12,057 nt of DNA from Pseudomonadota bacterium (GTDB lineage Bacteria; Pseudomonadota; Alphaproteobacteria; Acetobacterales; Acetobacteraceae). The translations under genes and the position numbers were made by a program. Below are positions 1 through 6,993 of this stretch, one piece after another. Within the stretch, counting starts at the first letter, position 1; each line of letters begins with the position of its first letter. The notes under the pieces are model-generated. The model had not been told where the DNA came from. It searched no databases and was given only the letters and a program-made list of their open reading frames with translations. The stretch spans positions 1 to 12,057 of the forward strand of contig JAKBAQ010000060.1 of assembly GCA_021808985.1 (NCBI GenBank), read 5' to 3'.

Positions 1-1
1 C

Positions 2-394
2 GGCAAAATCTTCCCTGAAATGGGCAGCTACGGCATCGGCGTTTCGCGTCTCGTCGGCGCCATCATCGAGGCCCGCCACGACGAAGCCGGCATCATCTGG
101 CCCGATGCCATCGCTCCCTTCCGCGCCGCCATCCTCAACCTGCGCCAGGGCGACGCCGCGACTGACAAAATCTGCGAGGCGCTTCACGAAACGCTCGGGC
201 AGGATTGCCTCTATGACGACCGCGAGGAGCGCGCCGGCGCCAAATTCGCCGAAGCCGACCTCATGGGCCACCCGTGGCAGATCATTGTCGGCCCCCGGGG
301 CGCGGCCAACGGTCAGGTGGAGCTAAAGCGCCGCGCCACCGGCGAGCGTTTCGAATTACCGGTTGCCGAGGCTCTAGCGAAAGTCCAGTCCTGA
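2..394 (+). CDS. proS: Prolyl-tRNA synthetase, C-terminal part (5' end outside window)
   Basis: Cytosolic class II aminoacyl-tRNA synthetase that charges tRNA(Pro) with proline. Only the last 130 codons are present; the frame is open from base 2 and ends at TGA 392-394. The class II motif 3 region is visible (GSYGIGVSRLVGAIIEA, roughly residues 8-24 of the fragment). It is followed by the alpha/beta anticodon-binding domain (IAPFRAAILNL near the start, then YDDREERAGAKFAEADLMGHPW and IIVGPRG), which is typical of bacterial ProS. The protein ends soon after the anticodon-binding domain. The first in-frame ATG at base 20 is internal and is not the real start. The stop overlaps the lolC/E start by one base (TGATG), so the two genes are probably cotranscribed and translationally coupled. 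The identification is firm; the full length cannot be judged. Confidence 0.95.
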   Translation, partial: GKIFPEMGSYGIGVSRLVGAIIEARHDEAGIIWPDAIAPFRAAILNLRQGDAATDKICEALHETLGQDCLYDDREERAGAKFAEADLMGHPWQIIVGPRGAANGQVELKRRATGERFELPVAEALAKVQS

Positions 395-1644
395 TGTTCA
401 ATGCCTTCGAGCGGAAAGTCGCGGCCCGCTATCTGCGCGCGCGCCGTGGGGAGCGGTTCGTCTCCGTCATCGCCATGTTCTCGCTCGTCGGCATTGCCCT
501 CGGGGTCGCCACGCTCATCATCGTCATGAGCGTGATGAACGGCTTCCGCCAGGAGCTTCTCTCCCAAATCCTCGGCCTTAACGGCGATATCGGCGTCTAC
601 GGCGCCGGTGCGCCGCTCACCGGGTATAACGGCATATCAGCCAAAATCCGCGCCATCCCCGGCGTCACGGCGGCCTTCCCCGTCGTCCAGGGCGAGGTTC
701 TGTTCTCCGGCCCGCAGGGGGGCACCGCGGGGGGCATCGCGCGTGGCATCACGCCCGAGGGGCTGGCCTCCCTGCCCACGGTCGCCAGGCACATCATCGC
801 AGGCAACCTGTCAGACCTCACGGGCGATGGCACAATCGCCATCGGCAGCGGCCTCGCCAGCCAGTTCGGTATCACAATCGGCCAAAGCATCACCCTCATC
901 ATGCCGCAGGGCAAAGCCACCATCATCGGCACCATCCCCAGCATTGAGAGCTTCCGCGTCGTCGCCATCTTCCAGACCGGCATGCAGCAATACGATTCCA
1001 GCTTCGTCTTCCTGCCGCTCGCCGCCGCGCAAACCTTGTTCCAAGACCCAGGCGCCGCCACGCAAATTCAGGTCTTCGTGCAAAACCCTGACCATGACAG
1101 CGCAATCAAGCAATCCATCGTCAACGCGCTGCCCACCACCTCCCTCAACATTCAAGACTGGCGCCAGAACAACGACTCCTTCCTCGCCGCCGTCACGGTC
1201 GAGGGCAATGTCATGTTCCTCATCCTCACGCTCATCATCATCGTCGCCGCCTTCAACGTCATTTCCTCACTCATCATGATGGTAAAGGACAAAGCCCGCG
1301 ACATCGCCATCCTGCGCACCGTGGGCGCTTCCTCCGGGGCCATCCTGCGCATCTTCCTCATGTGCGGCGCCTCCGTCGGCATTCTCGGCACCCTCATCGG
1401 CCTAGGCCTGGGCGTGGTCTTCTGCGCCCATATTGAGCAGATCAAGGAATTCGTCTCCCGCATCACCGGCACCCCGTTATTTGACCCCACGGTCTACTAC
1501 CTGGAATCCCTCCCCGCGAAGCTGGATTGGCACCAGGTTACCGAAGTCATCCTTATGTCCTTCGCCCTTTCCATCATCGCCACCATCTACCCGAGTTGGC
1601 GCGCCGCGCGCATTGACCCGATCGAGGCCCTGCGCAGTGAATAA
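394..1644 (+). CDS. lolC: Lipoprotein-releasing ABC transporter permease, LolC/LolE family
   Basis: Inner-membrane permease subunit of the Lol system, which extracts outer-membrane lipoproteins from the inner membrane and passes them to LolA. It is 416 aa, the usual family size. An N-terminal MFNAFERKVAARYLRARR cytoplasmic segment precedes TM1 (about residues 25-48, ending in VMSVMNGF, a family hallmark). A large periplasmic domain follows (about 50-265). The FtsX-like C-terminal half has three TM segments (about 268-295, 320-345 and 384-405) and ends in PSWRAARIDPIEALR, the usual MacB/FtsX/LolC terminus. The ATG at 394 overlaps the proS stop. An in-frame start at 274 would add 40 unrelated residues inside proS and is rejected. 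There is no strong Shine-Dalgarno, which fits translational coupling. Only one permease is next to lolD, so it may act as a homodimer (LolF-like); that is inference, and LolC versus LolE cannot be decided. Confidence 0.93.
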   Translation: MFNAFERKVAARYLRARRGERFVSVIAMFSLVGIALGVATLIIVMSVMNGFRQELLSQILGLNGDIGVYGAGAPLTGYNGISAKIRAIPGVTAAFPVVQGEVLFSGPQGGTAGGIARGITPEGLASLPTVARHIIAGNLSDLTGDGTIAIGSGLASQFGITIGQSITLIMPQGKATIIGTIPSIESFRVVAIFQTGMQQYDSSFVFLPLAAAQTLFQDPGAATQIQVFVQNPDHDSAIKQSIVNALPTTSLNIQDWRQNNDSFLAAVTVEGNVMFLILTLIIIVAAFNVISSLIMMVKDKARDIAILRTVGASSGAILRIFLMCGASVGILGTLIGLGLGVVFCAHIEQIKEFVSRITGTPLFDPTVYYLESLPAKLDWHQVTEVILMSFALSIIATIYPSWRAARIDPIEALRSE

Positions 1645-2335
1645 TTTTCTCCTTCATCTCCAGTCCATCCGCCGCACCTACAAAACAGGCGCCGAATCGC
1701 TCACCATTCTTGATGGCGCCGAGTTGTGCCTCAACCGTGGAGAAATTGTCGCCCTGGTCGCGCCCTCGGGCTCCGGTAAATCAACCCTGCTGCATCTGGC
1801 CGGCCTTTTGGAAAAACCGGATGGCGGGTCCGTCATCATCAACGGGCGGAATGCCGGAAAATTATCAGATGACATGCGGACCAATATCCGCCTGCACACC
1901 ATAGGCATCGTCTACCAGTTCCATCATCTGCTGGCGGAGTTCACCGCGCTGGAAAACATCTCCCTGCCGCAGATGATCGCGGGCAAATCCCAGGCGCAGG
2001 CAAACAGCCGTTCCATGGAATTGCTGAAGAAATTCGGCCTGGAGGCGCGCGCGCAACATCTTCCGGGCAAATTATCGGGCGGCGAGCAGCAGCGTGTCGC
2101 CATCGCCCGCGCCCTGGCCAACAACCCCTCGCTCCTGCTGGCTGACGAGCCCACCGGCAACCTTGATGTCCACACGGCGGATATCGTCTTTGATGAATTG
2201 CTGCGCATTGTCCGTTCGGAAAATGTCGCCGCCCTCATCGCCACCCATAATCCTGATCTGGCCCGGCGCATGGACCGCCAGTTAACCCTCTCCGAGGGAA
2301 AACTGGTGGCCATGCCCGCAACATCTTTAACGTAG
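1637..2335 (+). CDS. lolD: Lipoprotein-releasing system ATP-binding protein LolD
   Basis: ATPase subunit that powers lipoprotein release by the LolC/E permease at the cytoplasmic face of the inner membrane. The 232 aa carry every ABC ATPase motif: Walker A APSGSGKST (residues 42-50), Q-loop Q94 in VYQFHHLL, signature LSGGEQ (146-151), Walker B LLLADE (166-171) with D-loop GNLD, and the switch histidine H204 in ATHN. VYQFHHLLAEFTALEN is characteristic of LolD rather than general MacB-type ATPases. I chose GTG 1637, which overlaps the permease stop by 8 bp, because homology begins there (NNFLLHLQSIRRTY) and GAGG lies about 9 nt upstream. The longer frame from 1433 would read through the permease gene out of frame. 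Walker A begins with Ala where the family usually has Gly, a mild change that should not prevent function. Confidence 0.95.
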   Translation: MNNFLLHLQSIRRTYKTGAESLTILDGAELCLNRGEIVALVAPSGSGKSTLLHLAGLLEKPDGGSVIINGRNAGKLSDDMRTNIRLHTIGIVYQFHHLLAEFTALENISLPQMIAGKSQAQANSRSMELLKKFGLEARAQHLPGKLSGGEQQRVAIARALANNPSLLLADEPTGNLDVHTADIVFDELLRIVRSENVAALIATHNPDLARRMDRQLTLSEGKLVAMPATSLT

Positions 2336-2357
2336 AGCCATATTCACTCAGGCCCGC

Positions 2358-4199
2358 TTACGCGCCGTCCCGGCCTTCAGGCGCATCTGCGCCAACCGGC
2401 ATATAAAGCTGGTTGCCGCTTTCCTGGAACAAGGCTTTCTGCGCTTCCAGCCCCGCCAGCCGGTCAGCCTCCTCGCGAATATCATGGCTGATCTTCATCG
2501 AGCAGAATTTCGGCCCGCACATGGAGCAGAAATGCGCGGTCTTATGCGCCTCTTTCGGCAAGGTTTCGTCATGGAAGTCGCGCGCCGTATCCGGGTCCAG
2601 GCTCAGGTTGAACTGATCCTCCCAGCGGAATTCAAACCGCGCGCGTGAGATCGCATCATCGCGCAGCCGCGCCAAGGGATGCCCCTTTGCCAGATCCGCC
2701 GCATGAGCCGCCAGCTTGTAGGTTATAACCCCGTTTTTCACATCATCGCGGTTGGGCAGGCCAAGATGCTCCTTGGGGGTGACATAGCAAAGCATGGCCG
2801 TGCCAAACCAGCCGATCATCGCAGCACCTATGGCGGAGGTGATATGGTCATACCCCGGCGCGATATCGGTCGTCAGTGGCCCCAGCGTATAGAACGGCGC
2901 CTCGCCGCAAGCCGCCAGCTGCTTATCCATATTGGCTTTAATCTTGTGCATGGGCACATGGCCCGGGCCTTCGATCATCACCTGGCAGCCCTTGGCCCAG
3001 GCCGTCTTCGTCAGCGCGCCCAGCGTCTCCAGCTCGGCGAACTGCGCCGCATCATTGGCATCGGCGTTCGAGCCGGGGCGCAACCCATCGCCCAGCGAGA
3101 ATGACACGTCATATTTGCGCATGATATCGCAAATATCGTCAAAATGCTCATAGATGAAACTCTCGCGATGATGCGACAGGCACCAATGCGCCATAATCGA
3201 ACCACCCCGCGAGACAATGCCGGTGACCCGCCTTGCCGTAAGCGGAATATAGCTCAACCGCACACCGGCATGGATGGTGAAATAATCCACCCCCTGCTCA
3301 GCCTGCTCTATCAGCGTATCCTTGAAAACCTCCCAGTCCAGCTTGGCCGCATCCCCGCCAACTTTCTCCAGCGCCTGGTAGATCGGCACGGTGCCAATCG
3401 GCACGGGTGAATTACGCAGGATCCAGCTTCGGATATTATGAATATTGCGCCCGGTGGAGAGGTCCATCACCGTATCCGCGCCCCAGCGGATCGCCCATAC
3501 CAGCTTCTCCACCTCCTCGGCGGCGCTGGATGTCACGGCGGAGTTGCCGATATTGGCGTTGATCTTCACCAGGAAATTCCGCCCGATGATCACCGGCTCC
3601 AATTCAGGATGATTGATATTGGCCGGAATAATCGCCCGCCCCGCCGCGATTTCAGAGCGGACGAATTCCGGCGTCACAAATTCCGGCATGGCCGCGCCAA
3701 AATTCTCGCCATCGGCGCGCAGCGCCGCCGCCTGCGCATGCGCCGCGCCGCGCCCCAGGTTTTCCCTGTGCGCCACATAAATCATCTCCTCGGTGATAAT
3801 CCCGGCGCGCGCGAATTCATATTGCGTTATCATTTGGCCATCCCGGCCAACATTTATCTCATGCGCCGCCGGGCAAAGCGGCACCAGCCGGTCAGCCGGC
3901 GCAAAACCGTTATCCTCCGGCCGCACCGCCCGTCCGGCGGCGTTTGCAAAGCCACGCGCGGCAATCCACGCGGCGCGCCGTTCCGGCAGTCCCACGGCCA
4001 GGTCAATCCGCGCATTCTCCTCGGTATAAGGGCCGGACGTATCATAAACCCGCAGCGGCGGCTCTTTCGCCGTGGGATGCAGCGCAATCTCACGGAACGG
4101 CACCAGAATGTCCGACCGCTCACGCGGCGCGGAATAGATTTTTCGTGAGCCGGTAATCGGCCCGCTGGTCACGGAATGCAGCTTCTGCTGAATGGTCAC
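2358..4199 (-). CDS. thiC: Phosphomethylpyrimidine synthase ThiC
   Basis: Radical-SAM enzyme of thiamine biosynthesis that rearranges 5-aminoimidazole ribotide into hydroxymethylpyrimidine phosphate (HMP-P) in the cytosol. It is 613 aa, normal for bacterial ThiC. The C-terminal [4Fe-4S] motif is intact: CX2CX4C at C558, C561 and C566 (CSMCGPKFC), followed by MKISHDIR. The core carries the family signatures VKINANIGNS, WGADTVMDLSTG, VDYFTIHAGV, SRGGSIMAHWC, EGPGHVPMHKI and TTDIAPGYDHITSAIGAA. The start is GTG 4199, with GGAGGG 8 nt upstream (4208-4213) and no competing ATG. It is preceded by a TPP riboswitch, so it should be shut off when thiamine pyrophosphate is abundant. The gene is convergent with lolD across only 22 bp, where I see no hairpin terminator. 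No other thiamine gene is in the window, so thiC appears to be a single-gene unit here. Confidence 0.97.
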   Translation of the reverse strand: MTIQQKLHSVTSGPITGSRKIYSAPRERSDILVPFREIALHPTAKEPPLRVYDTSGPYTEENARIDLAVGLPERRAAWIAARGFANAAGRAVRPEDNGFAPADRLVPLCPAAHEINVGRDGQMITQYEFARAGIITEEMIYVAHRENLGRGAAHAQAAALRADGENFGAAMPEFVTPEFVRSEIAAGRAIIPANINHPELEPVIIGRNFLVKINANIGNSAVTSSAAEEVEKLVWAIRWGADTVMDLSTGRNIHNIRSWILRNSPVPIGTVPIYQALEKVGGDAAKLDWEVFKDTLIEQAEQGVDYFTIHAGVRLSYIPLTARRVTGIVSRGGSIMAHWCLSHHRESFIYEHFDDICDIMRKYDVSFSLGDGLRPGSNADANDAAQFAELETLGALTKTAWAKGCQVMIEGPGHVPMHKIKANMDKQLAACGEAPFYTLGPLTTDIAPGYDHITSAIGAAMIGWFGTAMLCYVTPKEHLGLPNRDDVKNGVITYKLAAHAADLAKGHPLARLRDDAISRARFEFRWEDQFNLSLDPDTARDFHDETLPKEAHKTAHFCSMCGPKFCSMKISHDIREEADRLAGLEAQKALFQESGNQLYMPVGADAPEGRDGA

Positions 4200-4206
4200 G
4201 CCCTAT

Positions 4207-4228
4207 GCCCTCCAAAAAAACAGAGAGC
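4207..4228 (-). promoter_or_regulatory. Putative Shine-Dalgarno sequestering hairpin of the thiC riboswitch
   Basis: On the minus strand GCTCTCT (4222-4228) is complementary over all 7 positions (five Watson-Crick pairs, two G-U) to GGAGGGC (4207-4213), which is the thiC Shine-Dalgarno. The loop is G plus seven U (4214-4221). GCTCTCT together with the preceding CCCC (4222-4232) can alternatively pair with GGAGGGACGGG at the 3' edge of the aptamer (4251-4261). This gives mutually exclusive structures that would free or hide the ribosome site. The pairing is seen by eye; the switching mechanism is inference. Confidence 0.6.
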
Positions 4229-4251
4229 GGGGCAGGTTTTGCTGCGCTTTC

Positions 4252-4350
4252 CCGTCCCTCCGCCGGTATGATCCGGATCAGGTTCAAAGGGTTTATCGCG
4301 GCGGGTTCCCCCCAAGCGACGTCTCAGTTCCTTCACGGAACACCCCTCGG
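4252..4350 (-). promoter_or_regulatory. TPP riboswitch aptamer (THI element) upstream of thiC
   Basis: On the minus strand the conserved THI-box pieces occur in order. First comes GAGGGGTG (about 4341-4348), then a GTTCC-GTGAA-GGAAC hairpin. The invariant CTGAGA follows (4321-4326), then a variable C/G-rich arm. Next is AACCTGATCCGGATCATACC (about 4264-4283), followed by GGCGGAGGGA. P1 can close with CCG (4348-4350) against CGG (4252-4254). The RNA binds thiamine pyrophosphate directly. Position and orientation relative to thiC are as expected. The variable P3a-like arm is longer than in a minimal aptamer. Identification by motif is firm; exact edges are approximate. Confidence 0.95.
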
Positions 4351-4357
4351 TACAGCC

Positions 4358-4386
4358 AGGACACTACGTTATCGAAAAACTGTCAA
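4358..4386 (-). promoter_or_regulatory. Candidate sigma-70-type promoter for thiC leader
   Basis: Reading the minus strand, a perfect -35 hexamer TTGACA (4381-4386) is followed after 17 nt by TGTCCT (4358-4363), a poor -10. A start about 7 nt further on would place the transcript 5' end right at the aptamer (about 4350), which fits a riboswitch leader. It lies within the 68 bp between the ligB stop and the aptamer. The -35 is convincing and the -10 is not, so treat this as a candidate. Confidence 0.45.
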
Positions 4387-4418
4387 TCCTGTGCGCCGGA
4401 AGTTCAGGCAACGGCGTC

Positions 4419-5255
4419 TCACACCTGCTCCAGAATCTGCAACGCCGAGGCGGTATTGGAGATCGGAATATGATAGTTGCGCAAAACCTCGCGTGATTTC
4501 CCCTGCATAATCCCGCGCCCGGTTATCCAGTTCAAAATCTCCGCCCCCTGGCTGCCGGCAAGCTCAACAATCTCCAGGGTCGTATAGCCAGTCAGCTTCT
4601 CCGGCTCATTGATCAATGCGTTGAGGCACAGAGCATCGAATTGCGGATTGATGAAACCGGCGCGCTCCCCCTCCAGCTGATGAGAAAGACCGCCCGAGGA
4701 AATCACCAGAACCTTCAGATCAGGCGCATAGGCCTCGATCGCGCGGCCGATGGACTGGCCGAATTTCAAACAGCGGGCAGGGGAGGGCAGTGGGTGCTGC
4801 ACGGTGTTCACGGCAACCGGCACAATCTGCACCGGCGGCGGGCCTTCGGGCCAGAGCAGTTGCAGCGGAATGGTAACAGCATGATCCACCAGCATCTCCT
4901 GGCACGTGGTGACATCGAATTCATCCCGCACCACGCCATCGATAATCGCCCATGACAGCGCCGCATTGCCCGCCAATGGCGCAACGGTCGGAATCCCCCA
5001 CCCCTCATCCTCGGAGGTGTAAACATGCGCCGCGCCAATGGCGAAAGTCGGCATTTTGTCGAGGAAGAAGTTGAGCCCATGGTCATTGTAAACCACCACG
5101 GCCACATCCGGCACATTTTTGGCGAGCCATTCGCGGGCGGGGATGAAGCCGTCGAAAAACGGCTTCCAATACGGGTCCTGCTGTAAGTTTTTGGCTATGG
5201 CATTGCCGATGCCCGGAATATGCGAGGTCGCGACGCTGCCCATGATCTTAGACAT
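4419..5255 (-). CDS. ligB: Extradiol dioxygenase catalytic (beta) subunit, LigB type (protocatechuate 4,5-dioxygenase or close relative)
   Basis: Non-heme Fe(II) class III extradiol dioxygenase subunit that opens the ring of protocatechuate (or a similar gallate-type substrate) beside its hydroxyls, using O2. It is 278 aa. All active-site positions of the LigB family are present: iron ligands His12 (TSH), His59 (YNDH) and Glu239 (GAEI), and the catalytic base His192 (SSGGLSH). The start ATG 5255 (MSKIMGSVATSHIPGIG) has GGAGA 8 nt upstream and begins where the family begins; an upstream in-frame ATG at 5303 lies within ligA and is rejected. It overlaps the ligA stop by 8 bp, so the two subunits are translationally coupled. 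Separate alpha and beta genes fit protocatechuate 4,5-dioxygenase better than gallate dioxygenases, which are usually one fused chain, but substrate cannot be fixed from sequence. Confidence 0.92.
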   Translation of the reverse strand: MSKIMGSVATSHIPGIGNAIAKNLQQDPYWKPFFDGFIPAREWLAKNVPDVAVVVYNDHGLNFFLDKMPTFAIGAAHVYTSEDEGWGIPTVAPLAGNAALSWAIIDGVVRDEFDVTTCQEMLVDHAVTIPLQLLWPEGPPPVQIVPVAVNTVQHPLPSPARCLKFGQSIGRAIEAYAPDLKVLVISSGGLSHQLEGERAGFINPQFDALCLNALINEPEKLTGYTTLEIVELAGSQGAEILNWITGRGIMQGKSREVLRNYHIPISNTASALQILEQV

Positions 5256-5628
5256 TGGACAATCTCCCGGCATTAACGTCAGCATTGAAGCGGGCATATT
5301 CATTCAGCTTGGCCTTGAACGCCTCCACCGAAACACCGGTCTGCTGAGCGCCCAGATCCTGCACGTTCAAATGAAAAATGCCGGCGAATTTCGCGAGGTA
5401 ATAAACATTGCCGCCAGCTGCGATGAGCGCCGCGACCGAGCGGCTGCGGATCGCGTCCTTCTGCTCGCCGCTCATGCCGAACTTGTCGCAATAGGCGTCC
5501 TCATCGGCCAGAAACGCCGCCCGGTTGGCGGCACTGTTGAGCGAGAAGCACATCTTGTTGAGCGCATATCCCTTCATGGCGAATTCACTGGTGAATACGG
5601 GCGTTCCCGGTATTGGCGCGCTTGCCAT
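5248..5628 (-). CDS. ligA: Protocatechuate 4,5-dioxygenase alpha subunit, LigA type
   Basis: Small non-catalytic subunit that caps the active site of the LigB dioxygenase subunit. It is 126 aa from the chosen start, slightly shorter than typical LigA. Family features run in order: IPGTPVFTSEFAMKGYALNK at the N-terminus, then NRAAFLADEDAYCDKFGMS, an all-helical middle, and IAAGGNVYYLAKFAGIF. I chose ATG 5628 because AGGA lies 6 nt upstream and homology starts at once (MASAPIPGTPVF). In-frame ATGs at 5643 (GGTGA 4 nt upstream) and 5655 are possible and would add 5 or 9 residues. It is the first gene of a two-gene unit with ligB and reads away from a LysR-type regulator gene, which probably controls it. 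The subunit assignment is secure; the substrate is not. Confidence 0.9.
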   Translation of the reverse strand: MASAPIPGTPVFTSEFAMKGYALNKMCFSLNSAANRAAFLADEDAYCDKFGMSGEQKDAIRSRSVAALIAAGGNVYYLAKFAGIFHLNVQDLGAQQTGVSVEAFKAKLNEYARFNADVNAGRLSNV

Positions 5629-5676
5629 TTTGTTTCCTGTCATTTTCTCACCCATGTCCAGTCCATCCGGCGGGTG

Positions 5677-5693
5677 CTTCCCTCACTGGGAAG
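5677..5693. promoter_or_regulatory. Inverted repeat CTTCCC-N5-GGGAAG, possible LysR-type operator
   Basis: A perfect 6+5+6 dyad lies in the gap between ligA and the divergent regulator gene. Its third base T and fifteenth base A are separated by 11 nt, the T-N11-A geometry of LysR-type boxes. It sits 22-49 bp upstream of the candidate ligA starts, so it would be close to or inside the ligA leader. It could instead act as an RNA hairpin. No experiment or alignment supports either reading here. Confidence 0.4.
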
Positions 5694-5749
5694 TATGAGA
5701 CCGACCTACCCGGCCCCAGCGGCCCGGTGGTAGCGTAAAGCCGGCGCTT

Positions 5750-5758
5750 TGCTATAAG
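5750..5758 (+). promoter_or_regulatory. Candidate extended -10 promoter of the first LysR-type gene
   Basis: TG-N-TATAAG matches the extended -10 form. A start about 7 nt downstream gives a leader of roughly 30 nt before GTG 5794. No good -35 is visible at the usual spacing, which extended -10 promoters can tolerate. It is overlapped by the TATAA-N7-TTATA dyad. Confidence 0.4.
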
Positions 5759-5769
5759 TATTGGTTATA
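5753..5769. promoter_or_regulatory. Inverted repeat TATAA-N7-TTATA, likely LysR-type box in the ligA/regulator divergent region
   Basis: A perfect 5+7+5 dyad containing ATAA-N7-TTAT, which has exact T-N11-A geometry. It is AT-rich in a GC-rich gap and lies between divergent ligA and the regulator gene, the classic place for a LysR-type operator. It also overlaps the likely regulator promoter, TG-N-TATAAG (5750-5758, extended -10 form). Binding there would give autorepression together with control of ligA. Confidence 0.55.
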
Positions 5770-5793
5770 AATCCATTTCAGCCAGGCGGTACG

Positions 5794-6993
5794 GTGGTTC
5801 CAGAACTCAAATTGCGTCAACTCCGGGCCGCGCTCGCGGTCGCCCAAACCGGCAGCGCCTTGCGGGCGGCTGGCGAGGTGAAATTATCAGCCCCGGCGGT
5901 GCTGGGGGCGCTCTCCACGCTGGAGGCGGCGCTGGGAACCGTGCTGTTTGACCGCACGTCCCGCGGCATGGTGCCCAATCCGGTGGGCAGCCTGTTCTGC
6001 CGGCGCATCGAATCGGCCCTGGCGCATCTGCGCGCGGCGGAAGACGAGATCGCGCCGCACCGGCGTTTCGCGGGCCGGGTCAGCCATGTGCATCTGCGCG
6101 CGCTGCTGATGCTGCTGGAAACCGACGGCTTCTCCACCGCGGCGCGGCGGCTCGGCTTGTCGCAACCGGCGCTGCACCGCACGGCGCGTGAGCTGGAGGC
6201 GCTGGTCGGCTGCACGCTGTGGCGGCGCCAGGGGCGGCTCATCCAGCCCACCCCGGAGGCAATGCGGCTTGGCCATCGCGCCGGGCTGCTTTTGAGCGAG
6301 CTGCGCATGGGCCTGGATGAAATCGGCGAGCTGGCAGGGCGGATGACCGGCCGCTTATCCGCCGGAGCGCTGCCGCTGGCCCGCTCCCGCTGGCTGCCGC
6401 ACGCGCTGGCGCTAACCCTGGCCCGTTACCCGATGGCCGATGTCAGCATCATGGACGGCCCCTATGAGGAGCAGCTCGACGCGCTGCTGCGCGGCCGGCT
6501 GGATGTCATCCTGGGCGCCCTGCGCCTGCCCACCCCCTCGCCGGATATCGTGCAGGAGCCGTTGTTCGAGGATTCGCTCTCAATCGTCGTAAGGGCAGGG
6601 CATCCCCTGGCGCCAGGCTTTGACAGCGCCCGCGATAAACTAACACCAGCTCAGCTGGCCGGCCTGTCCTGGATTTTGCCGCCCCGCGGCACGCCTGCGC
6701 GCGACAATTTCACGGCCTTCATGGCCGCCAAGGGGCTGGCGCCGCCGCCGCGCGCCGTGGACTGCAACTCGCAGGTGGCCGTTTGCGCCCTGCTGCTGGA
6801 AACCGACCACGCCGCGATCTTGTCCGCCCGCCAGGTCGAATATGAGCTGGCCCAAGGCCGGCTGAAAATCATGGGCCCGCCATTAACCGGCTCAGCCCAG
6901 CCGGTCGGCATCACCACCCGCGCCGGGTTCCGCCCAACCCGCCTATGCGCTGAATTCCTCGATACGCTCCGCGCCGTTGCCCGCGGCCTCTAA
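5794..6993 (+). CDS. LysR-type transcriptional regulator with two tandem winged-helix domains (divergent from ligAB)
   Basis: Probable effector-responsive regulator of ligAB. It is 399 aa, about 100 longer than ordinary LysR proteins, because two LysR-type winged-helix units precede the effector domain. The first is residues 5-65 (LKLRQLRAALAVAQTGS, then LSAPAVLGALSTLEAALG and VLFDRTSRGM). The second is about 98-158 (HLRALLMLLETDGFSTAARR, LSQPALHRTARELEALVG). The periplasmic-binding-like effector domain runs from about 186 to the end (GRLSAGALPLARSRWLPHAL, DGPYEEQLDALLRGRLDVILGAL, IVVRAGHPL). The recognition helix of the first unit (LSAPAVLGAL) is less canonical than that of the second. I prefer GTG 5794 with AGGCGG just upstream. 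A TTG at 5761 would put the LysR-box dyad inside the coding region and lacks a ribosome site. The last 51 bp overlap the convergent paralogue. Confidence 0.9.
   Translation: MVPELKLRQLRAALAVAQTGSALRAAGEVKLSAPAVLGALSTLEAALGTVLFDRTSRGMVPNPVGSLFCRRIESALAHLRAAEDEIAPHRRFAGRVSHVHLRALLMLLETDGFSTAARRLGLSQPALHRTARELEALVGCTLWRRQGRLIQPTPEAMRLGHRAGLLLSELRMGLDEIGELAGRMTGRLSAGALPLARSRWLPHALALTLARYPMADVSIMDGPYEEQLDALLRGRLDVILGALRLPTPSPDIVQEPLFEDSLSIVVRAGHPLAPGFDSARDKLTPAQLAGLSWILPPRGTPARDNFTAFMAAKGLAPPPRAVDCNSQVAVCALLLETDHAAILSARQVEYELAQGRLKIMGPPLTGSAQPVGITTRAGFRPTRLCAEFLDTLRAVARGL

Noticed and set aside
274..393. N-terminal extension of the LolC/E permease from an upstream ATG
   Set aside because: It lies wholly inside proS in another frame, and the residues look unlike the family; the ATG at 394 begins exactly where LolC/E proteins begin.
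1433..1636. N-terminal extension of LolD
   Set aside because: It would run within the permease gene out of frame; ABC homology starts at GTG 1637.
2336..2357. Bidirectional terminator between lolD and thiC
   Set aside because: The 22-bp gap has no inverted repeat or T-run; how either transcript ends is not visible.
4394..4416. CGCCG/CGGCG stem after the ligB stop as a terminator
   Set aside because: It has only 5 bp with a 13-nt loop, and no U tract follows directly on the minus strand (the T5 run is about 15 nt away and belongs to the thiC promoter spacer).
5256..5303. N-terminal extension of LigB from ATG 5303
   Set aside because: It overlaps the ligA end and precedes the family start MSKIMGSVATSH; a good ribosome site serves ATG 5255.
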